From Limonium bicolor (taxonomy: Eukaryota; Streptophyta; Magnoliopsida; Caryophyllales; Plumbaginaceae): a DNA stretch of 64,000 bases. A program made the position numbers and the translations under genes. Shown here one piece after another: positions 34,801 through 46,504 of the stretch (its first letter is position 1; every line of letters begins with the position of its first letter). The stretch is taken from assembly GCA_023374045.1 (NCBI GenBank), contig CM041782.1:184158925-184222924 (forward strand), in the 5' to 3' direction. The notes beneath the pieces are model-generated. The model searched no databases. It saw only the letters and a list, made by a program, of their open reading frames with translations, and was not told the DNA's origin.

Positions 34801-35275
34801 CACAGCTGTATATACAGTAAATTACTATGGAAGTGGATAGAAAGTTTATAACTCACCAAATTCGCTAACGGTAAAAGATACCACGCGTCGGTTGAGAAAC
34901 CATTGTTACCAAGATGAAGGTGACAATTGGAGATGTACAATACAGTAAGAATAACAAAAAGGGGCAATTAAGCTCTACAGTTACTAGAGTTTCGCAGCAG
35001 AAACTAGTGAGCCAGTGATTCAAGTGTTGAATGTACATGGTGAACATGAGTGAATGGCTAATTGTTAACGCCTAGAAGCCTAACAGGCCAGAATCGAAAC
35101 CACTAAGAGTTTAAACAAACTCCAATGAGAATTCTTGGTTTAGGAACTAAACCGCCAATATCGTTAAGATCCTCTAATCAGAATCCATTGTGTAATAGAC
35201 CGCGTGGAAGTTAAAACACTTCACGACGGCAGAACATTTAAGCCAATGTTTAGTGATTGATTACGTGGGCGTAAT

Positions 35276-35296
35276 CCCTTTTAAGGGGGGTAGAGC
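35276..35296 (+). other. Internal polypurine-type tract
   Basis: A CCTTTTAAGGGGGGTAGAG block, matched inverted in the gag-only element at 42608-42625. In neither case is it next to the LTR; the LTR-adjacent polypurine tract of the sister element is a separate copy. Confidence 0.5.
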
Positions 35297-35640
35297 GCAA
35301 AACCACTTAGTGTATATTACCGTACAAGAGTACGTAGTGTATGTGACTTATATTGTGCATAGCACAAAATTATTGTTTTGATGATTGGTGTGTGTGTTAC
35401 GTAAACATACACATTCATTCATGGTTTAATTGTGGTAATTGCGCACAGAAGATGCGAATACCATTGTGATAAGTGTGTGTATTTGTTAACAATTGTGTGT
35501 GATAGTACAAGTGTGGGAGTAGAGAAACTCCGGGGAACAAAACCCCGACAGTGTATAAATGTGAAACGGTGTGTTGTATTTAATAAAATATATGTGTATA
35601 TATATACTATATAGTGATTCAAGAAAGGGCATGATACCGA

Positions 35641-36279
35641 CATAGAACCTAGTGAGAATAATTCCCTAGGCAACAGGATTAAAGTGAATGGAGGTAACTG
35701 ATAGACGGAGTTCTATCCTTTGGAGATGTTATGATCATGATTAGAATGATTTAAAGATAGAAAATTGGAAATGAGTGATTTAGTTGATGCTTGAAATGAA
35801 GTGGGAAGTGGAACTTGATTTGCATGCAATCAAGGGAAGCCGAACACAAATTGGGGTGGAAGGATAGTTCGACACTGATGCTGATCACATTAGGGTTGAA
35901 TGATTCTTGAAACTCCCTATAAGTGGTCACAAATAACCACGCTAAGAAAAGAAGCAAAGAGCTTAAGTTGGACTTGGAGTTGTGTGTGTTTTCAAAAGGA
36001 TTTTCAATGACATTTATAAAACGTTGATAGATACTTTACATAATTAAAGTTCCCTTACTTAACCTCACAAGGAAAAATTAAATTTCAAATTTAAGGATTG
36101 TTTTAATCTCCCAAAGGCACGGGGACGGAAGGTGTCCATCGCGACCGGGTTCTGCGCGGATCACAGTGTATATCAAAGATATTTTTGATTGTTATACATG
36201 CTATGACATGTTGTGTGGTATGTGTAATAAATGTTATTTTGACCTCGAGTTCTAAAAGTGTAGGCTATTAAGACCTATG
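35641..36279. other. Unassigned sequence left of the gag-only element
   Basis: Includes CCCAAAGGCACGGGGACGG and a GTGTCCATCGCGACCGGG segment of unusually high GC for the area (36112-36170). No gene or clear element is recognised. The last bases before the LTR, CTATG, do not match the bases after the far LTR (TTGTG), so no target duplication is evident. Confidence 0.35.
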
Positions 36280-39200
36280 TGTAACACCCCTCTCAATAAT
36301 CACGATATAATCTCTCACGTAGCAATAAATAAAACGTCTCGCAGCGGAAAAACAAATAACCATTACAAAACTCACTCGGGTGTCACCGGCCGTTACTCCG
36401 CCCATGCGAGCAACGCAGCCAAACTACATCCAACTTCCAATACAAATAAACTGCTAACCGCAGTGATAACGAGAAACTCCTATACATCATACTAAGTCCA
36501 TAACCATAAACATCGACAAGTGAGCGACTACCCAATCCTGAAAAATACATAACCTTACCATAAGACCATACACCATCTTCATTACTATACAACATCTCCA
36601 ATTACCCTGTTCCTGCTCTTCCTCTGCTCTTCAACAGCTCCGACAATGATCAACAACCTGTAATGGTGTAGTATCAGCGATAGACGCTGAGTATGCCGGG
36701 CCGGGCCTGGACCCTAATGGTCACTTGTCATTTTAACCATCTTATTATTAGATCGGTTTCATGCTTTACCATTTTACAGTTATAACAATACTGAAATAAA
36801 CATGTATAACATACATATCATCCATCCAAATATTCATAGATATTCAACCATCCATCCAATCCACAATCATTTAATAACACCATCCACAACTATATATCGA
36901 ACGTATCGAACAATAACAATATAATGTACAATGTACATTCGCGTAGCGTACAGTTTCATATTTAATTTACCTTGGCCTTGTAGGCTCCATCCAACCATCA
37001 ACACACAATAAAATAACCACAGTATAACCAATGAACAACAAAGCGAAACAACGAGAATAATAAACAAGTATTTAGTCTCGTCCATGGTATTGTTCGCCAC
37101 TGTATAAGTCTCAATTGTTTTTTGTTCAGTTATACCTAGTGACAATGTCTCGTTAAAACGACATGTCTCTAGTTACCCATATATTATGGCGGGTCACCCA
37201 CGGCAGTAGCCACTCCAACGGTAGAGTCTCCGACCAACGAGCCATTCTAGCTCACGGGAAATTTTCTTGATACTTACGGACCCGTACGCGGACATCCTGG
37301 TATCGTTTTTGTGATCACAGCGCGCACCAAGAGCCACATCCTCTTGGCTTTACTTCCATTCCATTAATTAATTAATTATACCATCGCATCGCATTACCAA
37401 TTTTTCTAACACAGCAGACTAAGGTCATTAGTCCAATCCGGAGTCTGTAAACTCGGGATCCAGTGCTAGATACAAGAGCGGCGTATAGAAAGGCCAATGC
37501 TCCGTATAAAAGTCTCAGATAATATGTATATGTTATTATCATAGTGCTACAACGTTTTACTTACGTTCCTTATATTTCATATAAGATAGCACCATAGCCG
37601 CTAGTTCGTTTTATATATATAGGTTCATATATACGAACCAATACTGTTAACTCAACAACAGTAAATGATAAGCAGCTATAAATATACAGTTCATGCATAT
37701 TAATTATCACATCCAGACAAACAATCTTATCACAGCTCACACACAACATACAAGTTATATCAACCAAAATCCGAGCCCAAGGAGCACCCGCCCAAGGAGC
37801 AACCTTAGGACAACTCGGATCAAACCCCTTTACATACCGTTCACCCTGATTGTATTACGGTGGAGTATGAATCAGCAAGATCCTATGCTCCGTGTAGTCC
37901 GCTAGCTCGTCGAGCGTCTTGTCAGAGGTACAATCTAAACGGTAATAAACTATAAGTCAGTCTCCATGACTAACTACATCCGGTATCTCCGAATAATAAG
38001 TAACCCCGACAGTTCACCCCTGTTTTCTACAGTTGTTCGTTACGGGTTTCTCTAAAATACAGTCGGTTTTGTTACTTATAACGCGTACGTCATAATATTT
38101 CAACTGTTAAGTTTAATTCACTATTTCCTTTTTAATCTTATCCACCATCTAGTTTAGGTACGTAACCCATAGTTGCATGTATGCATGCATGATTATATTA
38201 TATTATTCTTTTTCCTATGTATCATTTATTTATATTGTATTCTCTTTCGTATTGTTATTTTCCCACCATCCTTCATAATTCGACATGTTGTATAATCCCT
38301 TTATCTTGGCAAATAATATTTGCTTCCAAAACTCATAACTTATAGTTCGTAACTATATATTTTTTTTTTAATAACCACCACCATTAAATCATAGATTTTC
38401 CAACCAAATATATATCCACCTTATATACATTACTCTTGTGTATGTATATATTTTACCACGTAGGTAATCTTCCATGAGTTTAATAAACTCTTATATTTTA
38501 TGTTACTTTTTATCATCTTTTATTAGATGATTATTCCCATTAGTTGTATCATATTGTACAACTTATATTAAGATGATTATCCTAACATAAGTAACATTTT
38601 ATGTTGTATAATTACAACTCCTAAGGTTTATTCAATAAATACCTTAGCTTATAAATCCCATTTTTTTATAGTTTGTCACATTATTTTATGTGAGTACCCT
38701 TCCTTATATTAATTCCATTAAACCACCTTAATACCATATAATTGTCATAACATTATGACATTGTAGACCATAGTCTAAAATTCATTTTCCAACTCTTATT
38801 AATTCGGTATAGCCCTTGAATTTATTTAAATTCTCTTTTGACCACATAACATCATGTAATGTTATACCAAAATACTAATACCATTTGATATGATATTTTT
38901 ATTTCCTTTAACTTATAACCTATAGTTTTTATAGAAAACTATTACCTTATACTTTTTCCTTAAACCATAATTTCCTTATTTACAAAATCACCCCTTTCTT
39001 TTTACCATGTTATATATACCATTTAATATAACATTTCTAACTTATAAAAGAGTATAACCTATGGTTATTTTTTTGTAAATTCCGAACAGCCCTTGTGCTA
39101 TTCTATAGTTGCCATTTGGCCCTATTTATAACATATAGTTCACCATATCATTAAAACTATATTTTTATACACATAACTTATAAATTCTCTTAATAATTCT

Positions 39201-41978
39201 AAAAATCACCAAATTCCACCAAAGGGTTATAATATATCCTTATTAACCCATATACTTTCAATATTTACCATTCCACCATCTATTTTTCTCCAAAGTATAA
39301 TGACATAATACTATAACTATATATTATACATATATAGTTCATTTTAATTCCAAAATCCACCAAAATTCCTAATTCCTAATAGCCCATGGGTGTTTAAAAT
39401 ACCATTGTACACCCTTTATTTTCGGTAATAACATATTTACCACATATGTTATAAAATATTACCTTAAGATACTTATCTTATTATAACACCTTAAATAAGT
39501 TATTAACTTAACTTATCTAATTGGTCAAAACCTATCATATGGTCAAGGTTGACCACCTTAATATTTCCTTGACCACCAATTCCTTATAATTACGGTTTGC
39601 ACCCAACTTTCTAGAATCACCATTTAACCCCAAAACTTTACAAATCTTATAAACTTTATTTTAACTCCATTTTTTACCTCTAATTTTCGGCCTTATTATT
39701 CTAAAGCCCCCAAATTTAATTTAATTACACCTAATACCCCATTTATTTTCGGTAATGCATTTATACTACTTAAACTTATTAAAGCTTGTAAATGCATAAA
39801 TAAAATGGCCTAAAATACATGGCCTTATTACAAACATTTGCTTGCAAAATAATACAATAAACATGTCCCAAAAACAATTATAATTCTCGGCCTCACCACA
39901 CACTTTTCATTTATTACCAAACTTCCACATAATGTCTTAAATTTGACAATTATGCTTGTTTAATTAGTTATAAAATTTATTAAACCATTTCTTAAACATT
40001 TTAAGGTCAAACAAGACCTTGTTTTTCTCCTTCACTCACGGCAATTAATATACACACACTTAAATTTTGTTAATAATGCAACAAGTTAAGGTTTTAAGTA
40101 ATTATACCTTGATTTACCTAGATAGAACCTTGTTTGGTTCTCCACCTTGAGGAGAAATTCTCCAAGCTTCTCTTACATGTTTTCAAACAGAAAACAAGGC
40201 CTAGTTAGTCTCCAAGACAGATCTAACCATAAGAAGTAATTTAATGTAAGATTTAAGGCAAAAATCACCTTAAAAATGCAAGGAGGTTCAAGATGATTTC
40301 GACCTGAATCAAACACACCACAAGGTGTTAGATCCACCATATTGACATAGGAAATAGCTAGATCTCAACAAGCTACCTTGTTATTAGGTTTTACCTTGGA
40401 AAAATGCCTTAAAAGAGGGTATTTCCTTTGGATCTCGGCCATCCTTGCTCCAAATGGCTAACCAACAGATCCACATGAAAAGGAGAAGAAGATGAGGCTA
40501 TGACCAAAGTTTCACACACGCCGAACTTGAAGGGAATCAAAAGTTATGAGCTTAAAGCACATTTTTACCTTAAATGGTCAAGACTTGAACTTTCCTCCTT
40601 AGATCTGGTTATGAACGAGATTGAACCTTCCTTTAACCTCCAAATTACTCTACATAGATGTATAGAAGAGGTTGGAGTGTAGATCAATCGAAAAAGGAAA
40701 GAAAGATGAAGAAAATGGGCATTTTTATGCCTTAAGAGCTTACCTAGAGCTTGAGCTCTCTCCAATGGAGCTTGAGACTTACCTACGGTGGAATAGGAGC
40801 CAAAGAGAGTGTTTGGCCTTGAGCTCCACGTTTGGAATGGAGCTAATGAGAGAAGGTGACCTAATTTGGCTTAAAAACATTTTTTGCCTTTGTTTATTAT
40901 TTTAGTGACTTGATGACTCATCAAGGCTGATTGGAGTTGAATAATTGAAGCTCAATCAGTGGATACAAGAGGAGGGGCAGCCGTTGAAGATAAGAGAAGG
41001 TAGGGCTTGATTGATTCAAATTTGATTGAAAATGGAGTAAATATGTTACTTTAATTCATTTAATGAATGTGTGACTCATCTCTTGTCTTGTACCAGCTTG
41101 GAGCCACGAAATTCAAGGGAAAAAGAGGAGCAATTGGAGGCTCCAAATCAGCTGGCTCACATGGGAAGGTAAGTGGAGCCCCCTTTTTTGTTTTTATAAG
41201 GTAAAGTATTTCTTTTTTTGTTATTTTATGCTAAAGTAAAGGACTATATTTAATTGTCACATGGGACTTGTCTCTTGTGTCTGTTAAGAGACTTATTTAT
41301 CTGATTTTATGTAGTCCATTTCGTGGTCAATGGTCAACATTGACCAACTTAGTCAATGTTGACTCAAACGGGCCCCACATTAGGGTTTTATTAATATTTT
41401 AATATTAAATTTGTAAAAATTCGTAAATTTCTGGAATTAAATTCCTAATATCATATAATATGATATTTTATTATATTTAAAGGTATTTATAACCTTTTAG
41501 CCCATTTAAAACCAATTTAGAAGGCGATTACACAAAAACGTGCTTTAAGGAGTTTTAGCGCACATTTTGTGTTGCCTGGTGTTTCTGAGCTCTGTTTCCT
41601 TTGACAACGGTCTTGTTGTGTTCCTTACATGATATTTGATCATGTAATTCAATTTTATATCATTTAGAGGTCATTAGACCTTTAAGGTTTCTTAGAGCAC
41701 ATTTTGCCCTTTTTGACCTTGAAGCATGAAAGTGCTTTTTCTTTGTGTTGGAGTGTTGCCCAACAATTGTAATATGTTTAGTAATGTGTTAATAGCTTAG
41801 GACAAATTTTAGGTCCTAAGTAGTTCATTTGGGTATTTATTTACCCTTAACAGTCAAAGGGTGCAACATCTTGTTTGTGTTGACCACTGTTGTTCTCAGT
41901 TGACTTTTAAGGCATGTTTAGGCCTTAATTAATGTGATTAAATATTTAATCCATGTTTAATAAGTTTGGGGTATTTCA
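36280..41978 (-). repeat. 3' LTR of gag-only element (5.7 kb)
   Basis: TGTAACACCCC to GGGGTATTTCA on the plus strand. It is AT-rich and non-coding. Compared with the 5' LTR it has extra short segments, such as a roughly 15-base CTCTGCTCTTC duplication near 36617 and several hundred bases of AT-rich sequence around 38200-39350. The remaining small frames are shared with the partner and lack domains. Confidence 0.92.
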
Positions 41979-41980
41979 AT

Positions 41981-41995
41981 CTACCCCCTTAAAAA
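41981..41995 (-). other. Polypurine tract of gag-only element
   Basis: On the minus strand CTTTTTAAGGGGGTAG lies two bases before the 3' LTR start TGAAATACCCC. This is the expected plus-strand priming site. Confidence 0.8.
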
Positions 41996-44881
41996 GACTT
42001 CGTCCCGAAGTCTCTTAATCAAATAGGTAAGTATATAAATGTATAACTACCCATTATTCCCATAATGTATATCTATGTGATATATCATTTACACACATCG
42101 TATTGCGCTTATACAGCACATAGCCATCACGTTGTGGCGTTAGTTCAATCATATATGGATATAGGTGATCCATCAGCACCATCATTTCCTATCAGTTCTA
42201 CACCCTGACAACCTTCCTGAGGTGTCCATAACATTCCATTGTTCCACATTCCATATCTAATGATTCATTTCGTATCTAGGCGATACCATATGTAATCATT
42301 CTATAAAGCAATATGAATACATATCACAAATAGCATAAGAAAAGTTACACACATGGTGTACATACAATCATTCAAACAAGTATCTCATAAGATACATACA
42401 TTCAAGTGTACATCACACAAACAAACCAACAACGCACGCCCCGCGTACCAACCATAACCAACAAAACCAATTCACTGTATGCCATGCATACTAAATTCAT
42501 TCACATACTAAACAAACAACCTCGTATGCCCCGCACACCACCAATTCTTTGTATGCAATGCATACAAACAACAAAATTAGTGCACACATGTGCACAGCCA
42601 AGAGGCTCTACCCCCCTTAAAAAGGGTTACGCCCCGTACCCCACAAGTATACAACAGCCGCTCAACAAGGAGCGCTGGATACTTGGCTCTCAAAGAGTTC
42701 ACCAACTCGTGGATTATCCTCATATCAGAGAGACGGTATGACTCTAACTCTAGCCTTAGGGCTCCACAATAGTAAGGGTGTGGCACTAAACAATTTGTGC
42801 TCTCTCCCAAATTCATTCTAATGGGCCCACTCGCTCCGTATGAGGTGCAGACCCATGAACACAGGCTCAATTTGCCTTTCTTTTTTTTCATTGCTGTGAA
42901 TCCACTTGTTTGGATCACTAGCATACATGCGTGTGTCTTTTCTCACTGATATTCAGTTGAGGTTACTATGACATTGGCCATTGTTAGTACTTAGTGCTCT
43001 TTGCACTTGTCTTTGTAATACTAAGACGTACCAGCCTAAATGTCCACAAAGATGATGTTTGTCATCCATGTCTCCTGGTGGTTTGTTCCGGAGTAACACA
43101 CTGTTGTAGTTCTCTTTTTTTTTTTTTACACACTCGTGTTGATATCCACTTTATCTTTCTGCATTCCCATAGATTAATAACTGCACGAGTGCAATACCAA
43201 AACACTCAGTCATACAGAGTGCAGAGGCGTAAACGCTCAACAGCTAATATCCAATGAGTCAAACAGAAAAGATGTGCGAATTATCCTGTGAGTGGTACAT
43301 TCCAAATCCACTGTTCCTTGAGCAAGGTTTCTGCTATCATATAGCTTTATCTTTTCTCCTTGCGTAGTCACGCGTTTATGTCCATATCATCTGGTAGATT
43401 TCCTCTGGATTGCAAGAATTTGCTCGATCCTTATGAGGATTCTACATATTATTCGTCCATAATGGGTTTTCCTGTTTCTTTTTTTTTTGGGTTCCTGTCC
43501 TTGAACTGTTTCCTTGTCTTCTCTGTATACTGTCTACTGTTCTCTGTTGAAGGTTCTTTTTTTTTTTAGCCCGTTGGTTTAACTGCGGCTCTTCTCGTCC
43601 ATCTTCGAGGTAATCCGTCTTACTGTCCGTAGAATGGAGTTGACTACTTCTCGTGTTCCTAACACTACTTGTCTACTTGCATGGGGTACCGTACTGATAC
43701 ATTACTACTTACCCGACTAACTCATAAATAAGTCTGTCAGGCCCACATGCTCCTAACGGAGTGCGGTCGTCCCATGTCTCGTTTAGTAAACTGGTAATGT
43801 CTGTCACACGGTTGTTGTGAAGTATTCTTTGTCAATCTCCCTTGATGGATATCCCTTTTTTTTTTTCTTCTCTTCTTCTTCTTTCTTCTTTTTCTTGCTT
43901 TTTTTTTTTGTAATAGTTCATGTTATCAGTTATCCTGTAATAAGTGATATTGCCTTTGTGGCAACCGTGGTAATTGTATCATAGACTGGTATTATTCAAC
44001 TCGGTGTAAGTAAAATCCGTGCTATATTAGCAAACTTGTTTCTCCTTTTTTTCTCTCCCTGTTTTTTTTTTATCATATCTCATCCATAGTTCATATGTCC
44101 CCTCATCCATGTAATTGGATGTATTGCAGATTGCATAATAGCTTGAGCAACTTGGCTTTACTTCCCCAACCATCCTCACTGACGGTGGTGCATCTACAAA
44201 GGGTATGCTTGTCCATGAGGACTAAACATTTATCACTGGTAGTGATTAGCATTAAATGCGGTATACACTGTTGGTATTTGGCTAATAAGCCCTGTCTGAA
44301 AATTCCCAACATTTAAACTGGTGTGGTTTACAGTCATAGTGGCTGTATAGTTTCCCCAGTTGCAGTGGTTGGACTAACGGTCCTTCCATAGTTGCATAGG
44401 TTTCTAATCTCAAGGTTTGTATGAAAAAGTTTGAAAAACATTTTTTTTATAAAAGGTTAAAAAGTAGTAGTTGTTGTAGTTGCATTTGCAGTAGCTGTTA
44501 CTGTTGCTGTCGCTGCACTTGCTGTAGCAAGTGCGCAAGGCAGATGGAAATTTCAGTGGTTTATTGTCATAGCGCTTGCAATAGCAAGTGCGCCATGCAG
44601 GTGGAAATTCTGGTTCAGTAATTCCCGTCTCATTGACTCTGTGTCATTTGAGTATGCTACATGATAATGTAAGCATAAACATCCTGTTCATATATATCCG
44701 TCAAGGTTTAAAGCTTATGGTACTGAGTACACACAACTAATCCCAAAGTCTTACACAAAGGCGAGTGGTCAATGACACACTCCCACATTCTTATAACATA
44801 GCTCCTTCTAACATCCAGGTAAGCACACAACATAGTAAGTAAACAAAGTCTTCCACCAGCGGTCTCATGGAGTTAGGGTAC
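41996..44881 (-). other. Non-coding 3' interior of gag-only element
   Basis: About 2.9 kb without a recognisable protein. It contains a second purine tract (42608-42625), palindromic TGTATGC(A/C)ATGCATAC words near 42475 and 42553, and long pyrimidine runs (for example 43856-43909). Two GCACTTGC..GCAAGTGC inverted repeats lie near 44515 and 44570. The region is homologous to the gag-less element at 31796-35640, which suggests conserved non-coding function, perhaps packaging or replication signals. Confidence 0.6.
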
Positions 44882-46277
44882 TCATGCCCTATCTACTCCC
44901 TTGCCCTTCAGGGCTCCAGCATCAGTAGATGTCTGGCCATCCTGACCGCCTCGTGGTACTCCAGATCCTCCAGCTGAGGTCTTCTGAGTATTCTTTGGTG
45001 GCCTGTAATTACGGCTCTCTGGGTTCATCCAGCACTCGAATTCCCTATGGCTCTCTTTCTGGCAGCACCGACAGACAACTTTGCGGCCTTCGCAATCGAC
45101 CCAGGATGGTCTTTCCACAACGCTTACAGTAAAAATGGCGCTGGGGCTGTCTGGTGCCTAATGGTAGTAATTAAGTTTAAGTTAAAATCTGATGATTTAA
45201 GGTTAAGGTCACAATTCAATTTAAGAGGTAGGTGTTCTCACCCTTAGGAGGTGCAGATCTCAGAGGCTTAGCATCAATAGCTGGGCCGGTCAACTGAAGG
45301 ACGGGCTCTTTCCCTTTCTTTCCCTGGTGACCCTGTTGCCCTTTCTTTTGGAAAAACTTCCTGTTTAAATGTTTCGGGTCAGTATTTATAAGATATTTAG
45401 TATGGTAACAATTTAGAGTGGGATAAGTCCTTACTTCCCTTTTCTGGCCTTCGCCTGGAGATGCTCCTCCACCCTCAGACTCTCCCTCAGGGTTCTTCCT
45501 TTTCTTGGCCCCGAGAGTCTCTTCCCGAGTCTGGAGCATTAGCTCCGTCCTCGAGGCAGCCTCATAACACTCCTGGAATCTCCTTGGTAAGTTCTCACAA
45601 AGTTAATTGGTAATGTAGTAAGTAAAGAATTTTATGGCTTTCATGTTAGCACCTGGATGGTAGTGTAGAGGGTAGCACCCATCGCCATCTGAATGCGAAA
45701 TAATAGTCCTCCCGGAACTTCTCGACCTTCACGGTCTCTGAGTAATCCACACCGGGAATGAAGTCCAGCTGACCAATGAATCGAGCGTAATACTCATCCA
45801 CGGTCAGACCTCCTTGGGTCAGTGTCTCGGACTCCAGGCGCTTCTTCTGTTTGAGATGTGCTGGGTAGTACTTCCCTCTCAGCAACTCGACAAAGGCAGC
45901 CCACGAAAAGTCGGGCGTAGCCAGGTGATGGTCCTTGACCAACCTCCACCAAGTGCTGGCTGCATCCTTCAGATGGAAAGCAGCAATGGCGACCTTCTTG
46001 TCGTCAGGTACTTGTAAAGCTTCGTAGGCTTCTCATGTTCAACAATGTAACGCTCCAAAGCTACGGGGTCTGGTTCCCCGGAATATGTAGGTGGTCGGGT
46101 CTCGCCAACTGACTTCAGCCAGTTCGTTTCCCTGGGCTGTGGCGGGTGGGCTGGTGCTCCTCCTATCTGAGTACCCAGCTGTGCAAGAACGGCTGCAACC
46201 GTCTCAGCAACTCCTGGAATGCCGGGGTCACCGCCTCCACCTCTTCCAGTACCACGCCCTCTAGTTCCACCAGACAT
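44882..46277 (-). pseudogene. gag: Gag polyprotein gene, interrupted
   Basis: It starts MSGGTRGRGTGRGGGG, a Gly/Arg-rich N-terminus. ETRPPTYSGEPDPVALERY follows, then the Ty3-type capsid core (WAAFVELLRGKYYPAHLKQK, GGLTVDEYYARF). Next is a basic linker (KKRKNPEGESEGGG, then KKGQQGHQGKKGK). Near the end is a zinc knuckle, CRCCQKESHREFEC, fitting C-x2-C-x4-H-x4-C. A second cysteine cluster (CKRCGK) just upstream may be a first knuckle. Gag would form the virus-like particle in the cytoplasm and bind element RNA. The frame is broken near 46015 by a frameshift. Three short AT-rich inserts (45652-45594, 45434-45361, 45241-45158, minus strand) have GT...AG ends and may be introns. No pol follows. 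Confidence 0.82.
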
Positions 46278-46490
46278 CTGTAGTACAGTATGTCACATAA
46301 ATACTCGGTAAATTACCGTACACAACCAATAGATATTAAGTTGCCTTAAGGCTAACCTGTCACGCAATTTGCGTTACTAGACACAGTATCTTTCTAAGAC
46401 GAATCGTCTCGTACTCCCAAATGTTTCCCATAATTTCCCAGTCCTAAGCTCACTGTCTTAACCTTTATCTCGTCATCAGAGCGGTACTCC

Positions 46491-46502
46491 GCTCTGATAC
46501 CA
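46491..46502 (-). other. Primer-binding site for initiator Met tRNA
   Basis: TGGTATCAGAGC on the minus strand, just inside the 5' LTR. As in the LARD-type element, it runs into a perfect hairpin, AGAGCGG-agta-CCGCTCT. The adjoining LTR end reads GGGGTGTTAAG, having lost the usual CA. Confidence 0.9.
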
Positions 46503-46504
46503 CT

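Larger units (their letters stand above)
31796..35640 (+). mobile_element. Non-coding internal region of the LARD-type element
   Basis: Homologous in inverse orientation to the non-coding part of the gag-only element (41979-44880). Shared landmarks include GGCGCACTTGCCATAGCAAG (32592), CGACCGCACTCCGATAGGAG with TGGGCCTGACAGAC (33063-33100), and a purine tract AAGGGGGGTAGAG (35283). No gag, protease, reverse transcriptase or integrase is found; the short frames on both strands show no domain. The last few hundred bases and the 3' LTR expected from the sister element are absent. The right boundary is approximate. Confidence 0.7.

Noticed and set aside
32138..35957. Numerous 60-90 codon frames in the LARD interior
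   Set aside because: None shows a domain, and none can be matched as the same frame in the homologous part of the gag-only element. They fit random open frames.
40500..40905. Overlapping frames in the 3' LTR of the gag-only element, repeated at 50628-50894
   Set aside because: The pair reflects LTR identity. Frames diverge at indels between the copies and have no recognised domain.
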